A DNA stretch of 64,000 nt from Pseudomonas moraviensis (GTDB taxonomy: Bacteria > Pseudomonadota > Gammaproteobacteria > Pseudomonadales > Pseudomonadaceae): NCBI RefSeq assembly GCF_900105805.1, contig NZ_LT629788.1, positions 2,666,001 through 2,730,000 of the forward strand, written 5' to 3'. The notes beneath the pieces are model-generated. The model had not been told where the DNA came from. It saw only the letters and a program-made list of their open reading frames with translations, and ran no database searches. Shown piece after piece: positions 54,716 through 63,469 of the stretch. Made by a program: the position numbers and the translations under genes. How positions within the stretch are numbered: position 1 is the stretch's first letter; each line of letters opens with the position of its first letter.

Positions 54716-55879
54716 ATGAATCGTCCCCGCCCCGCGCGTCGCGCGCTGTTCGCCGCCCTCTGTCTGATTCCCGTGATCGCCGTTGCTGCCTGGCAGGTTT
54801 TGCCGCCCGGTCGCGACGCCATTGCCACCGTGCAGGTCAGCCGGGGCGATATCGAAAACAGCGTGACGGCGTTGGGCACCCTGCAGCCGCGCCGCTACGT
54901 GGATGTCGGCGCGCAGGCCTCCGGGCAGATTCAGAAGATTCACGTCGAGGCCGGTGACGCGGTCAAGGAAGGTCAGTTGCTGGTGGAAATCGACCCGTCG
55001 ACGCAGAAAGCCAAGCTCGATGCCGGACGCTTCTCCATCGAAAATCTCAAGGCGCAGTTGCAGGAGCAACGTGCCCAGCACGATCTGGCGCAGCAGAAAT
55101 ACCAGCGTCAGCAGAAACTGGCCGCCGGTGGCGCCACCCGCGAGGAAGATGTGCAGACCGCCCGCGCCGAGGTCCGAGCGACCCAGGCGCGCATCGACAT
55201 GTTCCAGGCACAAATCCGTCAGGCCCAGGCCAGCCTGCGCAGCGACGAGGCGGAGCTCGGCTACACGCGCATCTACGCACCGATGAGCGGAACCGTTGTG
55301 GCCATTGGTGCGCGCGAAGGCCAGACCCTCAACGCCCAGCAACAGACCCCGCTGATCCTGCGCATCGCCAGGCTTTCACCGATGACGGTATGGGCCGAGG
55401 TTTCGGAGGCCGACATCGGCCATGTCAAACCGGGCATGACCGCCTATTTCACTACTCTCAGCGGCGGCAACCGGCGCTGGAGCAGCACCGTGCGGCAGAT
55501 CCTGCCGGTGCCGCCGCGCCCGCTCGAACAGAATCAGGGCGGCAGTCCCACCAGTGGCCGCAGCGGCAGCGAACGCGTGGTTCTGTATACCGTGCTGCTC
55601 GACGTCGATAATGCCGATCACAGTCTGATGACCGACATGACCGCCCAGGTGTTCTTCGTCGCGCAACAGGCGCAGGACACCCTGACCGTGCCGAGCGCCG
55701 CCCTGCAACCGGGTTCGCGTCCACAGTGGCAACGGGCACAGATCGTCGCCGCCAACGGTGATATTCAGGCGCGGGAAGTGCGCACCGGCATCAGCGATCG
55801 CCTGCGCACCCAAGTCCTGGAAGGTCTGGCCGAGGGCGAACATATTCTCAGCGCGCCGGCCAGCGGTCATGGGGGCTGA
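54716..55879 (+). CDS. pvdR: Pyoverdine efflux periplasmic adaptor (MacA-like)
   Basis: A 387-residue membrane-fusion protein linking PvdT to OpmQ. It has an N-terminal membrane anchor (LFAALCLIPVIAVAAW), lipoyl halves (GTLQPRRYVDVGAQASGQIQKI and SGTVVAIGAREGQTL) around a coiled-coil hairpin (about residues 110-185), and a beta-barrel domain. The start ATG 54716 is chosen because upstream codons are in a PvdS promoter. It is first of three tightly linked genes; pvdT starts immediately after its stop. Confidence 0.95.
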   Translation: MNRPRPARRALFAALCLIPVIAVAAWQVLPPGRDAIATVQVSRGDIENSVTALGTLQPRRYVDVGAQASGQIQKIHVEAGDAVKEGQLLVEIDPSTQKAKLDAGRFSIENLKAQLQEQRAQHDLAQQKYQRQQKLAAGGATREEDVQTARAEVRATQARIDMFQAQIRQAQASLRSDEAELGYTRIYAPMSGTVVAIGAREGQTLNAQQQTPLILRIARLSPMTVWAEVSEADIGHVKPGMTAYFTTLSGGNRRWSSTVRQILPVPPRPLEQNQGGSPTSGRSGSERVVLYTVLLDVDNADHSLMTDMTAQVFFVAQQAQDTLTVPSAALQPGSRPQWQRAQIVAANGDIQAREVRTGISDRLRTQVLEGLAEGEHILSAPASGHGG

Positions 55880-57850
55880 ATGCACACGCCTCTGATCGAA
55901 CTGCGACAGATCCGCAAAGCCTACGGCGGCGATGACAGCCCGCTGGTGGAAGTGCTGCGCGGGATCGATCTGTCGATCCACGCCGGCGAGTTCGTCGCCA
56001 TTGTCGGCGCCTCCGGTTCGGGCAAGTCGACGCTGATGAACATCCTCGGTTGCCTTGACCGGCCTACCAGCGGCGAATATCGCTTCGCCGGGGAAAATGT
56101 CGCTCAGCTGGACAGCGATGAACTGGCCTGGCTGCGCCGCGAAGCATTCGGATTTGTCTTTCAGGGCTATCACCTGATCCCCTCCGGCTCGGCGCAGGAA
56201 AACGTCGAGATGCCGGCCATCTACGCCGGCACCCCGGCCGTCGAGCGGCATGCCCGCGCCTTTGCGCTACTGGAACGTCTTGGCCTCGGCAGTCGCACCG
56301 GCAACCGTCCGCATCAGCTTTCCGGCGGTCAGCAACAGCGGGTGTCGATTGCCCGCGCGCTGATGAACGGCGGCCACATCATCCTCGCCGACGAGCCGAC
56401 CGGCGCTCTCGACAGCCACAGCGGCGCCGAGGTCATGACCCTGCTCGACGAGCTCGCCGATCAGGGCCACGTCGTCATCCTCATCACCCACGACCGCGAA
56501 GTGGCGCAACGGGCCAAGCGCATCATCGAAATTCGCGACGGCCTGATCATCAGTGACAGCGCCGGGCATGCGTCCACGCCCTCTTCGGCCAATCCCGGCG
56601 CGCTGCAAGCGGTCGACCTGCGCCAGCGCCTGAGCAGTGGCAGCAGCCAGACCGGCGCCTGGAAAGGTGAACTGGTCGACGCCGTGCAAGCCGCGTGGCG
56701 AGTGATGTGGATCAACCGTTTTCGCACGGCGCTGACACTGCTGGGCATCGTTATCGGTGTGGCCTCAGTGGTAGTGATGCTCGCCGTTGGCGAGGGCAGC
56801 AAGCGCCAGGTCATGGCGCAAATGGGTGCGTTCGGCTCCAACATCATTTACCTCAGCGGCTCGGCACCGAACCCGCGCACGCCCGAGGGCATCATCACCC
56901 TCGACGACGTCGCCGAACTGTCCGCCCTGCCCCAGGTGGAGCGGATCATGCCGGTCAACGGCTCGACCGCCGGCGTGCGGTTTGGCAATGCCGACCACAG
57001 CAGTTACGTCGGCGGCAATGACACCAATTTCCCGGTGATTTTCAATTGGCCGGTGATCCAGGGCAGCTATTTCACCCAGGCCGATGAAGACAGCGCCGCC
57101 GCTGTCGCGGTGATCGGCACCAAGGTCCGCGACAAGCTGCTCAAGGATGTCGCCAACCCGATCGGTCAATACATCCTCATCGAAAACGTGCCGTTCCAGA
57201 TCCTCGGCGTGCTCGCGGAAAAAGGCGCCAGCTCTGGCGACTCGGATAGTGACAACCGCATCGCCGTGCCCTATTCGGCGGCGAGCATGCGCCTGTTCGG
57301 CAGTCGCAATCCGCAATACGTGGTGATCGCCGCCAAGGATGCGCGCAAGGTCAAGGACGCCGAACAGGCCATCGAACAGGCGATGCTGCGGCGGCACCAC
57401 GGCAAGAAGGATTTCGAGCTGACCAACAATGCCGCCATGATCCAGGCCGAGGCGCGCACGCAAGGCACGCTGTCGCTGATGCTGGGTGCGATTGCGGCGA
57501 TTTCCCTGCTGGTCGGCGGCATCGGCGTGATGAACATCATGCTCATGACCGTGCGCGAACGTACGCGGGAGATCGGTATTCGCATGGCCACTGGCGCACG
57601 CCAGCGCGACATCCTGCGCCAGTTCCTCACTGAAGCGGTGATGCTGTCGGTGGTCGGCGGTATTGCCGGGATCGGCCTGGCGCTGCTGGTCGGCGGCGTG
57701 TTGTTGCTCAGCGGTGTGTCGATTGCCTTTCAAGCGCTGGCGGTGATCGGCGCGTTTGCCTGTGCGCTGGTCACCGGTGTCATTTTCGGCTTCATGCCGG
57801 CCCGCAAAGCTGCCCGGCTCGACCCGGTCACGGCCCTTACCAGTGAATGA
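55880..57850 (+). CDS. pvdT: Pyoverdine efflux ABC transporter (MacB-like)
   Basis: A 656-residue fusion of an ATP-binding domain and a membrane domain, exporting pyoverdine and its variants together with PvdR and OpmQ. Walker A is GASGSGKST, the signature LSGGQQQRVSIARAL and Walker B ILADEPTGALD. The membrane part has an N-terminal helix, a large periplasmic domain (about 300-530) and three C-terminal helices, the MacB topology. It starts at the next base after the pvdR stop. Confidence 0.96.
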   Translation: MHTPLIELRQIRKAYGGDDSPLVEVLRGIDLSIHAGEFVAIVGASGSGKSTLMNILGCLDRPTSGEYRFAGENVAQLDSDELAWLRREAFGFVFQGYHLIPSGSAQENVEMPAIYAGTPAVERHARAFALLERLGLGSRTGNRPHQLSGGQQQRVSIARALMNGGHIILADEPTGALDSHSGAEVMTLLDELADQGHVVILITHDREVAQRAKRIIEIRDGLIISDSAGHASTPSSANPGALQAVDLRQRLSSGSSQTGAWKGELVDAVQAAWRVMWINRFRTALTLLGIVIGVASVVVMLAVGEGSKRQVMAQMGAFGSNIIYLSGSAPNPRTPEGIITLDDVAELSALPQVERIMPVNGSTAGVRFGNADHSSYVGGNDTNFPVIFNWPVIQGSYFTQADEDSAAAVAVIGTKVRDKLLKDVANPIGQYILIENVPFQILGVLAEKGASSGDSDSDNRIAVPYSAASMRLFGSRNPQYVVIAAKDARKVKDAEQAIEQAMLRRHHGKKDFELTNNAAMIQAEARTQGTLSLMLGAIAAISLLVGGIGVMNIMLMTVRERTREIGIRMATGARQRDILRQFLTEAVMLSVVGGIAGIGLALLVGGVLLLSGVSIAFQALAVIGAFACALVTGVIFGFMPARKAARLDPVTALTSE

Positions 57851-57857
57851 TCGACCT

Positions 57858-59243
57858 ATGAAAGTGCGACTGACGTTTCTCGCCGCCAGCTTGTTGCTGG
57901 CGGCCTGCAGCAGCCCGGCGCCGCGCCTCGACAGCGGCGTGCAGCCACCACGCGCGTGGCAGTCCGCCGACAGCCACGGCGCGTTGCAAAGCAATCGGCA
58001 ATGGTGGACGCAGTTCGGCAGCCCTGAACTGGAGCGGCTGGTGGACCAGGCGCGGCTGGGCAGCTACGACCTCGCCGCCGCGATGGCGCGGGTCCGACAG
58101 GCCCAGGCCAGCGCAACCATCGCCGGCGCGCCGCTGCTGCCGGAACTCAAGGCCGGATTGAATGCCAACCGGCAGAAACTGATCCACGGCAAGGGCTACA
58201 GCCAACTGGATGTCAGCCCGGAAAATCGTTCGCTGGATTATTACGATGCCGAGCTCAGCGCCAGTTACGAGATCGATTTCTGGGGCGGCAATCGTGCCGC
58301 GCGCGACAGTGCCGTGTTCGCTGTGCAGGCCAGCGAGTTCGACCGCGCCACCGTCGAACTGACCTTGCTCAGCGGCGTCGCCAACAGCTACACCCAGGCC
58401 CTCGCCTTGCGTGAGCAGGCGCGCATTGCCGAACTCAATCTGAAAAATGCGCAGAACGTGCTGCATCTGGTGCAGACCCGTTTCGACGCCGGCAGCGCCA
58501 CCGCGCTGGAACTGGCCCAGCAGAAAAGTCTGGTGGCCGAACAACAGCGCCGCCTGCCGCTGGTGCAACAACAGGCCCGCGAAGCATTGATCAGCCTCGC
58601 CGCCCTGCTCGGCCAGCCGGTGCAGGCGTTGCGGTTGCCCGAGCAATCCTTCGCCCAATTGCACTGGCCGGACATCGCCAGTGGCGTGCCGAGCGACTTG
58701 CTGAGCCGCCGCCCGGACATTGCCAGCGCTGAAGCCAGACTGGCAGCGGCGCAGGCTGATGTCACTGTTGCCCGCGCCGCGATGCTGCCGAAAATCACCC
58801 TCACGGCGAGCCTCGGCAGCGGCGCCGATCTGGCCGCCGACCTGCTGCGCACGACGTTCTACAACCTGTCGTCAGGACTCACCGCGCCAATCTTCAACAA
58901 CGGCCGCCTCAGCGCCGAACGCGACAAGGCCAAGGCCCGCCAGGACGAACTGCTGGAGTCCTATCGCGGGGCGATCATCAACGGTTTCGCCGACGTCGAA
59001 AAAGCCCTCAGCAGCATCCGTGGCCTCGACGAACAGCGGCAATGGCAAAGCGAAGAACTGACTCAGGCACAAACCGCCTTTGACATCGCCCAGAGCCGCT
59101 ACCAGGCCGGCGCCGAAGACCTGCTCACCGTCCTGCAAACCCAGCGCACGCTGTATGCCGCGCAGGATCTGAACGTGCAACTGCGCCAGTCGCGGCTGCA
59201 GGCGAGCATTGCGCTGTACAAAGCGTTGGGGGGTGGCTGGTAG
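57858..59243 (+). CDS. opmQ: Outer-membrane efflux lipoprotein of the pyoverdine export system
   Basis: A 461-residue outer-membrane factor of the NodT family. The start MKVRLTFLAASLLLAACSS is a lipoprotein signal with lipobox LLAAC (Cys at residue 16). Two repeated OEP halves are present. The protein ends ...ALYKALGGGW, the common NodT ending, and the TAG stop is part of an inserted repeat (GTAGGAGCTG). Seven bp separate it from pvdT. A degraded copy of a similar C terminus lies 108 bp downstream. Confidence 0.95.
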   Translation: MKVRLTFLAASLLLAACSSPAPRLDSGVQPPRAWQSADSHGALQSNRQWWTQFGSPELERLVDQARLGSYDLAAAMARVRQAQASATIAGAPLLPELKAGLNANRQKLIHGKGYSQLDVSPENRSLDYYDAELSASYEIDFWGGNRAARDSAVFAVQASEFDRATVELTLLSGVANSYTQALALREQARIAELNLKNAQNVLHLVQTRFDAGSATALELAQQKSLVAEQQRRLPLVQQQAREALISLAALLGQPVQALRLPEQSFAQLHWPDIASGVPSDLLSRRPDIASAEARLAAAQADVTVARAAMLPKITLTASLGSGADLAADLLRTTFYNLSSGLTAPIFNNGRLSAERDKAKARQDELLESYRGAIINGFADVEKALSSIRGLDEQRQWQSEELTQAQTAFDIAQSRYQAGAEDLLTVLQTQRTLYAAQDLNVQLRQSRLQASIALYKALGGGW

Positions 59244-59332
59244 GAGCTGACGAGTGCAACGAGGCTGCGATCTTTTGATCTTGATCCTTAAATGCAAGAG
59301 CAAAAGATCGCAGCCTTCGGCAGCTCCTACAC
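59241..59332. repeat. Inverted pair of the GATCAAAAGATCGCAGCC repeat family, joined to the opmQ stop
   Basis: GTAGGAGCTG at 59241 and its inverted mate (AAAAGATCGCAGCC..., ending near 59332) form a long imperfect palindrome. The left end supplies the TAG stop codon of opmQ. Confidence 0.8.
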
Positions 59333-59350
59333 GGATATCGTGTCCACCGT

Positions 59351-59425
59351 GTGCAAATCCAGGGCACGCTGAATGCGGTGCTTGCGCTGTACAACGCGCT
59401 GGGGGGGGGCTGGGAAGAGATCTGA
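59351..59425 (+). pseudogene. Degraded C-terminal fragment of an outer-membrane efflux protein
   Basis: The 25 codons before TGA at 59423-59425 read VQIQGTLNAVLALYNALGGGW plus EEI, closely like the end of opmQ (ASIALYKALGGGW) but with different DNA. No start or upstream coding remains; the repeat at 59241-59332 abuts it. It looks like a remnant of a second NodT-type gene or of an older opmQ end. Confidence 0.6.
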
Positions 59426-59452
59426 GAGCGACGCGGCGACTGGACTGACGCC

Positions 59453-59658
59453 TTCGCGAGCAGGCTCGCTCCCACAGGGATCTGTCAGTCCGGCCAAAAT
59501 ACTCGCCCCGCCAAATACCTCCTGTAGGAGTGAGCCTGCTCGCGAAGAGGTCGTGTCAGGCAATGATGCATTGGATGACACACCGCATTTGCGGGCAGGC
59601 TCTCAAAGTGGGTATTGGGCACTTTGAGATACCTATCGCGAGCAGGCTCACTCCTACA
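59453..59658. repeat. Composite REP cluster (four arms, mixed subtypes)
   Basis: Arms at 59453-59476 (GAGCGAG subtype), 59523-59546 (GAGTGAG subtype), a degenerate arm near 59588-59606 and 59635-59658 (GAGTGAG). The degenerate arm runs into CTCAAAGTG-GGTATTGGG-CACTTTGAG (59602-59628), a perfect 9-bp inverted repeat unrelated to REP. Unlike the other pairs, the first two arms are of different subtype. Confidence 0.8.
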
Positions 59659-59660
59659 AA

Positions 59661-59717
59661 AGCAAGAGCAAGAGCAAGAGCAAGATCAAAAGATCGCAGC
59701 CTTCGGCAGCTCCTACA
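59661..59717. repeat. AGCAAG tandem repeat followed by a GATC-family repeat
   Basis: Four AGCAAG units (59661-59684) run directly into a copy of the GATCAAAAGATCGCAGCC repeat (59684-59717). On the other strand the hexamer run would encode only leucines, so apparent small ORFs here are not genes. Confidence 0.8.
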
Positions 59718-59804
59718 GTCTCCGCGTCCACCTCTAGGTCGAGTGTCAGCTCGCCTGCGGCTTTTGATCTTGATCCTCCAGCGACGTCGGAAGGCTGAGC
59801 GGAG

Positions 59805-60020
59805 GGATTGATCCGGGCGTGGGAGCGCAGCGACCGTCTGGCGCAGCCAGACACAGCGGAAGGAGGTGCAGCGAAGCAAACCGGAGCCGCTGCGCCCGGA
59901 TCGATCCCGCAGCGAAGGAACCCCGAGCCCGCGAGGGGCCGAACGCAGGAGCAAGCCTTTTCGGTTACCTTTTTGGCGTTTGAAAAAGGTGACCCGCCGT
60001 AAGGGCGGAACCCTAAGCAG
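59805..60020. repeat. Long GC-rich intergenic repeat of unknown role
   Basis: A block with GAGGGATTGATCCGGGC near its start and CCGGATCGATCCC in its middle, ending GTGACCCGCCGTAAGGGCGGAACC. It holds several short inverted repeats, such as CCGCC-GTAAG-GGCGG. It has no supported ORF. From memory, similar blocks recur between genes in P. fluorescens-group genomes. Confidence 0.55.
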
Positions 60021-60144
60021 CCGTTACCGCAGCAATGGATATGTACTCACTCAAAAAGACCCCCACCGCCTGAAAAAACTTCGCGGGCAGGCTCCCCAGG
60101 GGTCATTCGGTCAGGCCAAAATCTTCGCCACGATAAATACCCCC

Positions 60145-60234
60145 TGTAGGAGTGAGCCTGCTCGCGATGGCGGTGGGTCATCCGGCATAACGGGTGACTG
60201 ACACGACGTCATCGCGAGCAGGCTCACTCCTACA
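60145..60234. repeat. REP doublet, GAGTGAG subtype, long spacer
   Basis: Arms at 60145-60168 and 60211-60234 with a spacer beginning GGCGGTGGGTCA. A decayed arm (CTTCGCGGGCAGGCTCCCC) lies nearby at about 60080-60098. It ends 38 bp past the pvdP stop. Confidence 0.88.
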
Positions 60235-60272
60235 AGGGATTGCGATCAATTCAGAGTATGTGTTGAACCGAT

Positions 60273-61898
60273 CTAGAGCTGTCGGCCCTTGACCTTCAGA
60301 TGCCGTGCATACCACGGTCGCCGGGGGACTTTGCGGAACAGTTCGGTCATGTTGTCTTCGTCGCCGAAGGTGATGCGCAGCGCCAGTTTCATGGTTTCCG
60401 GGTCCATCTCCACCGAGCGCCCGACTTGCAGGCCGGGCACGGTGCTGCAACCGTGGGTGTCGGGGCCGAGCCAGGGATCGGCGACTTCCACCCAGCGCCC
60501 CGGTGCAAACCACGGCACGCCATTGACCTGCAGACGGGTCACCTCACCCGGATGAAAGCGCTCGTGGGCGCGGAACCAGTCTTCCAGGCGATCATCGATC
60601 CAGCCGTGGAAACGCCAGAACACCGGGTTCACATGAGAGGAAAACGGGTCGCCGAGAAAGTCGTTTTCCGGTGCATACCAGCGCGCGGCGAAATCCGCCT
60701 GATCGCGTGCCATCGGCACCGGAATGTCGTTGGACGGATCACGCGCCACCGAAGCCCAGCGCATGTGCAGCCAGTCGTGCAGGCCCAGTTCAACTTCGGA
60801 ACCGAACTGGCCAAGGGTCAACTTCGACAAGTAGCGCGGATCACGGTACTGCGATTCCCAGACCAGAAAATTGCTCTGGAAAGTCTCCGCCGCTTTGATG
60901 TCGCTGACCCATTTGGTGTAATCGTCATCGCCCTCGGCCAGCCAGGTCGGCGGCAGTGAGTTGCCGTCGTGATTGTCGAAATAGCGGGCGAAGCCCTGTC
61001 GGTCGCGCTCCAGCTCTGGCTGCGGCTGCGGGAACGCTGGCCACGACGGCAAATCCTGCATCGACCGGGCGATGCCGAGCATGTGCCGATGCATGAAGAA
61101 AAAGTCCACGCCGGAGCCATTGCGATCCTTGCGTGGGCCACGGGCATCGCGCTCCTTGTCACGCGGCCCGGGCTGCCAGCCGATACCGCGCAGCGCTTCG
61201 CGTTTTTTCTCCGAGAGCTTGTGCCACTTGTCGCGGGTGGCGTGCCAGAGCTGATGGAACAACCGATGTTCGGGCGCCACCAGCCAGGCCAACAGTTGCG
61301 GACTGAGCCCGGTGCGTTCGCGGGCTTCGGGAAAGCGTCGCTTGATGGCGATGAACTGATTGTCCAGCTCGGGCAACGCCAGCGGCCGATCCAGACGCAG
61401 TACCTGCCCGGTGAACGTGGCGCTGCCGGCATTGCCGAATGCCGCCCAGACTTCATCCAGTTTGACTTTGAACTCATACACCGGTGGCGCTAACGGCGCA
61501 TCGGTGCGCAGCAGGCGCCAATACATCTCGGCGCCGTTGCCCGGCGCCAGATCACCGATCACTTGATAACGCGCAGGGCCCTCGGCACGCAGATTGGTAC
61601 CGGTGTCGAGATAACCGCGCAGCCCACGGCCACGGTGAGCGATGTCGAGAAACAGCTCCAGGCCTTGCGCCGGCAAGCCATCGAGCCCGGCCGCCGCACC
61701 GGTAAAGCGAATGTCCCAGACCCCGCGCAGAGTGTCCGCCAGTTGTTGCCCGGCGGTGTCCGCCAGATCGACCGTGGCCTCGCCCGGGGTGATCGGAAAC
61801 TCCTCGCGAGTCAGTTCACGATGTGCATAAAAAGCGGCAGGCAGCGCGGCGCCCGTGAGTGCCATGCCCGCCATGAACCAGCGTCGAGAGATCGTCAT
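60273..61898 (-). CDS. pvdP: Pyoverdine maturation tyrosinase PvdP
   Basis: A 541-residue periplasmic copper enzyme that oxidises ferribactin to form the pyoverdine chromophore. The Tat signal SRRWFMAGMALTGAALP directs it to the periplasm. Copper-binding histidines are visible: copper A region FHQLWHATRDKWH and FFFMHRHMLG, copper B region HVNPVFWRFHGWIDD. Length equals the known PvdP (about 544). The start ATG at 61898 is preferred because it gives a proper Tat leader. A PvdS box lies 46-69 bp upstream on the same strand. Confidence 0.95.
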   Translation of the reverse strand: MTISRRWFMAGMALTGAALPAAFYAHRELTREEFPITPGEATVDLADTAGQQLADTLRGVWDIRFTGAAAGLDGLPAQGLELFLDIAHRGRGLRGYLDTGTNLRAEGPARYQVIGDLAPGNGAEMYWRLLRTDAPLAPPVYEFKVKLDEVWAAFGNAGSATFTGQVLRLDRPLALPELDNQFIAIKRRFPEARERTGLSPQLLAWLVAPEHRLFHQLWHATRDKWHKLSEKKREALRGIGWQPGPRDKERDARGPRKDRNGSGVDFFFMHRHMLGIARSMQDLPSWPAFPQPQPELERDRQGFARYFDNHDGNSLPPTWLAEGDDDYTKWVSDIKAAETFQSNFLVWESQYRDPRYLSKLTLGQFGSEVELGLHDWLHMRWASVARDPSNDIPVPMARDQADFAARWYAPENDFLGDPFSSHVNPVFWRFHGWIDDRLEDWFRAHERFHPGEVTRLQVNGVPWFAPGRWVEVADPWLGPDTHGCSTVPGLQVGRSVEMDPETMKLALRITFGDEDNMTELFRKVPRRPWYARHLKVKGRQL

Positions 61899-61943
61899 TG
61901 CCCTACCTGTGTCAGCCATGAAGCAGGCTTTATCCAAGCTAGA

Positions 61944-61967
61944 ACGTTTGCTCGACGGGGAAATTTA
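61944..61967 (-). promoter_or_regulatory. Iron-starvation (PvdS) box of pvdP
   Basis: TAAAT (61967-61963), 16 nt, CGT (61946-61944). It is on the opposite strand from, and 51 bp away from, the pvdM box. Confidence 0.85.
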
Positions 61968-62018
61968 CGCTGCCGGCAAAACATCGCGACGGCGGCGCCG
62001 GGCATTTGTAACGCCGCC

Positions 62019-62042
62019 TAAATTAGCCACCCGGCCACTCGT
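62019..62042 (+). promoter_or_regulatory. Iron-starvation (PvdS) box of pvdMN
   Basis: TAAAT (62019-62023), 16 nt, CGT (62040-62042), 62 bp before the pvdM start. With the pvdP box it makes a compact bidirectional PvdS promoter region. Confidence 0.85.
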
Positions 62043-62104
62043 TCTTCCCAGATAGCAAAGGCCCCTGCGCCTGTACCTCGACGGCGAACCTGAATGAGAT
62101 GGCA

Positions 62105-63469
62105 ATGACAAAACCGCGTTGGAAAAAGGCTCTATTCATCGGCCTGCCATTGGCCCTGGCGATCAGCGCCGGCGCAGGATTTCTGGCCTGGGATTACTGG
62201 AACAACCCCGGCTACCCGGTGAAGGTGATGAAACAGGCGACCGAATTGCAGGATCGCCTGCTGTCGTTCGACAGCCACATCACCGTGCCGCTGAGTTTCG
62301 GCAGCCACGACCACGAAGCCGACAAGGATGGCTCGGGCCAGTTCGACCTGGTCAAGGCCAATCGCGGGCGCCTGTCCGGTGCGGCGCTGACGGTGTTCGG
62401 CTGGCCGGAAATGTGGAATGGCCCGAACGCCCCGCACCGCCCGACCGAGGGTTTTGTCGAAGAGGCGCGCAACCAGCAGGAAGTGCGCTACAAGATCATC
62501 TCCGGGATCGTTCGCGACTTCCCCAATCAGGCCGGCATCGCCTACACGCCGGATGATTTCCGCCGGCTGCACGGCGAAGGCAAGTTTGCGATTTTCATCA
62601 GCATGCTCAACGCCTACCCGCTGGGCAACGACCTGAGCAAGCTCGACCTGTGGGCCGGGCGCGGCATGCGCATGTTCGGTTTCAGTTACATCGGCAACAA
62701 CAGCTGGGCCGACTCGTCGCGACCGCTGCCGTTTTTCAATGACTCGCCCGACGCCCTCGACGGGCTCTCTGAGATCGGCAAACAAGCGGTGCAACGTTTG
62801 AACGATCTGGGCGTGATCATCGACGTTTCGCAGATGTCGACCAAAGCCCTTGAGCAAGTCGCCGGACTCAGCCGCACTCCGCTGGTGGCCTCGCACTCGG
62901 CGCCCCGGGCGGCCGTAGACATTCCGCGCAACCTCAGCGACAAAGAGCTGCAACTGATCAAGAACAGTGGCGGCGTGGTGCAGGTCGTCGCCTTCTCGCA
63001 GTACCTGAAACCGCTGACCCAAGGCACCCAGGACAAACTCAATGCGCTGCGTGCGCGCTTCGATCTGCCGCCGCTGCCCAATCTGGCCATGGCGCTGATG
63101 CCCGGCGATCCGATCATCACTGCCTGGTCGGAACAGAAGCTCGGCCAGTACGCCAGCGGCCTCTACGCGATCCTCGAAGAAGAACCGAAAGCCACCCTCA
63201 AGGATTTCGGCGACGCCATCGATTACACGGTGCGCAAGATCGGTATCGACCACGTCGGCATCGCTTCGGACTTCAACGATGGTGGCGGGATCAAAGGCTG
63301 GGAAAACGTCGGTGAAATTCGCAACGTCACCGCCGAACTGCTGCAGCGCGGCTACTCCGAAGCGGACATTGCCAAGCTCTGGGGCGGCAACTTCATGCGC
63401 GTCTGGGATCAGGTGCAGAAAGCCGCGAAACCGGCACTGGCGTCGCGCCAGGAGGTGGCCCGGCCATGA
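62105..63469 (+). CDS. pvdM: Pyoverdine maturation dipeptidase-like protein PvdM
   Basis: A 454-residue protein of the membrane (renal) dipeptidase family M19 with an N-terminal hydrophobic signal/anchor (residues about 9-29). Metal-site motifs DSHIT, the SHSAPR-containing segment and IGIDHVGIASDFNDG are visible. PvdM is required for periplasmic oxidation of ferribactin. I place the start at 62105 (GAG seven bases upstream); an in-frame ATG at 62099 is possible. Its stop overlaps the pvdN start as ATGA. Confidence 0.94.
   Translation: MTKPRWKKALFIGLPLALAISAGAGFLAWDYWNNPGYPVKVMKQATELQDRLLSFDSHITVPLSFGSHDHEADKDGSGQFDLVKANRGRLSGAALTVFGWPEMWNGPNAPHRPTEGFVEEARNQQEVRYKIISGIVRDFPNQAGIAYTPDDFRRLHGEGKFAIFISMLNAYPLGNDLSKLDLWAGRGMRMFGFSYIGNNSWADSSRPLPFFNDSPDALDGLSEIGKQAVQRLNDLGVIIDVSQMSTKALEQVAGLSRTPLVASHSAPRAAVDIPRNLSDKELQLIKNSGGVVQVVAFSQYLKPLTQGTQDKLNALRARFDLPPLPNLAMALMPGDPIITAWSEQKLGQYASGLYAILEEEPKATLKDFGDAIDYTVRKIGIDHVGIASDFNDGGGIKGWENVGEIRNVTAELLQRGYSEADIAKLWGGNFMRVWDQVQKAAKPALASRQEVARP

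Noticed and set aside
59654..59854. Small minus-strand ORF ending in a run of leucines
   Set aside because: Made of the AGCAAG tandem repeat and the GATC-family repeat; no ribosome binding site.
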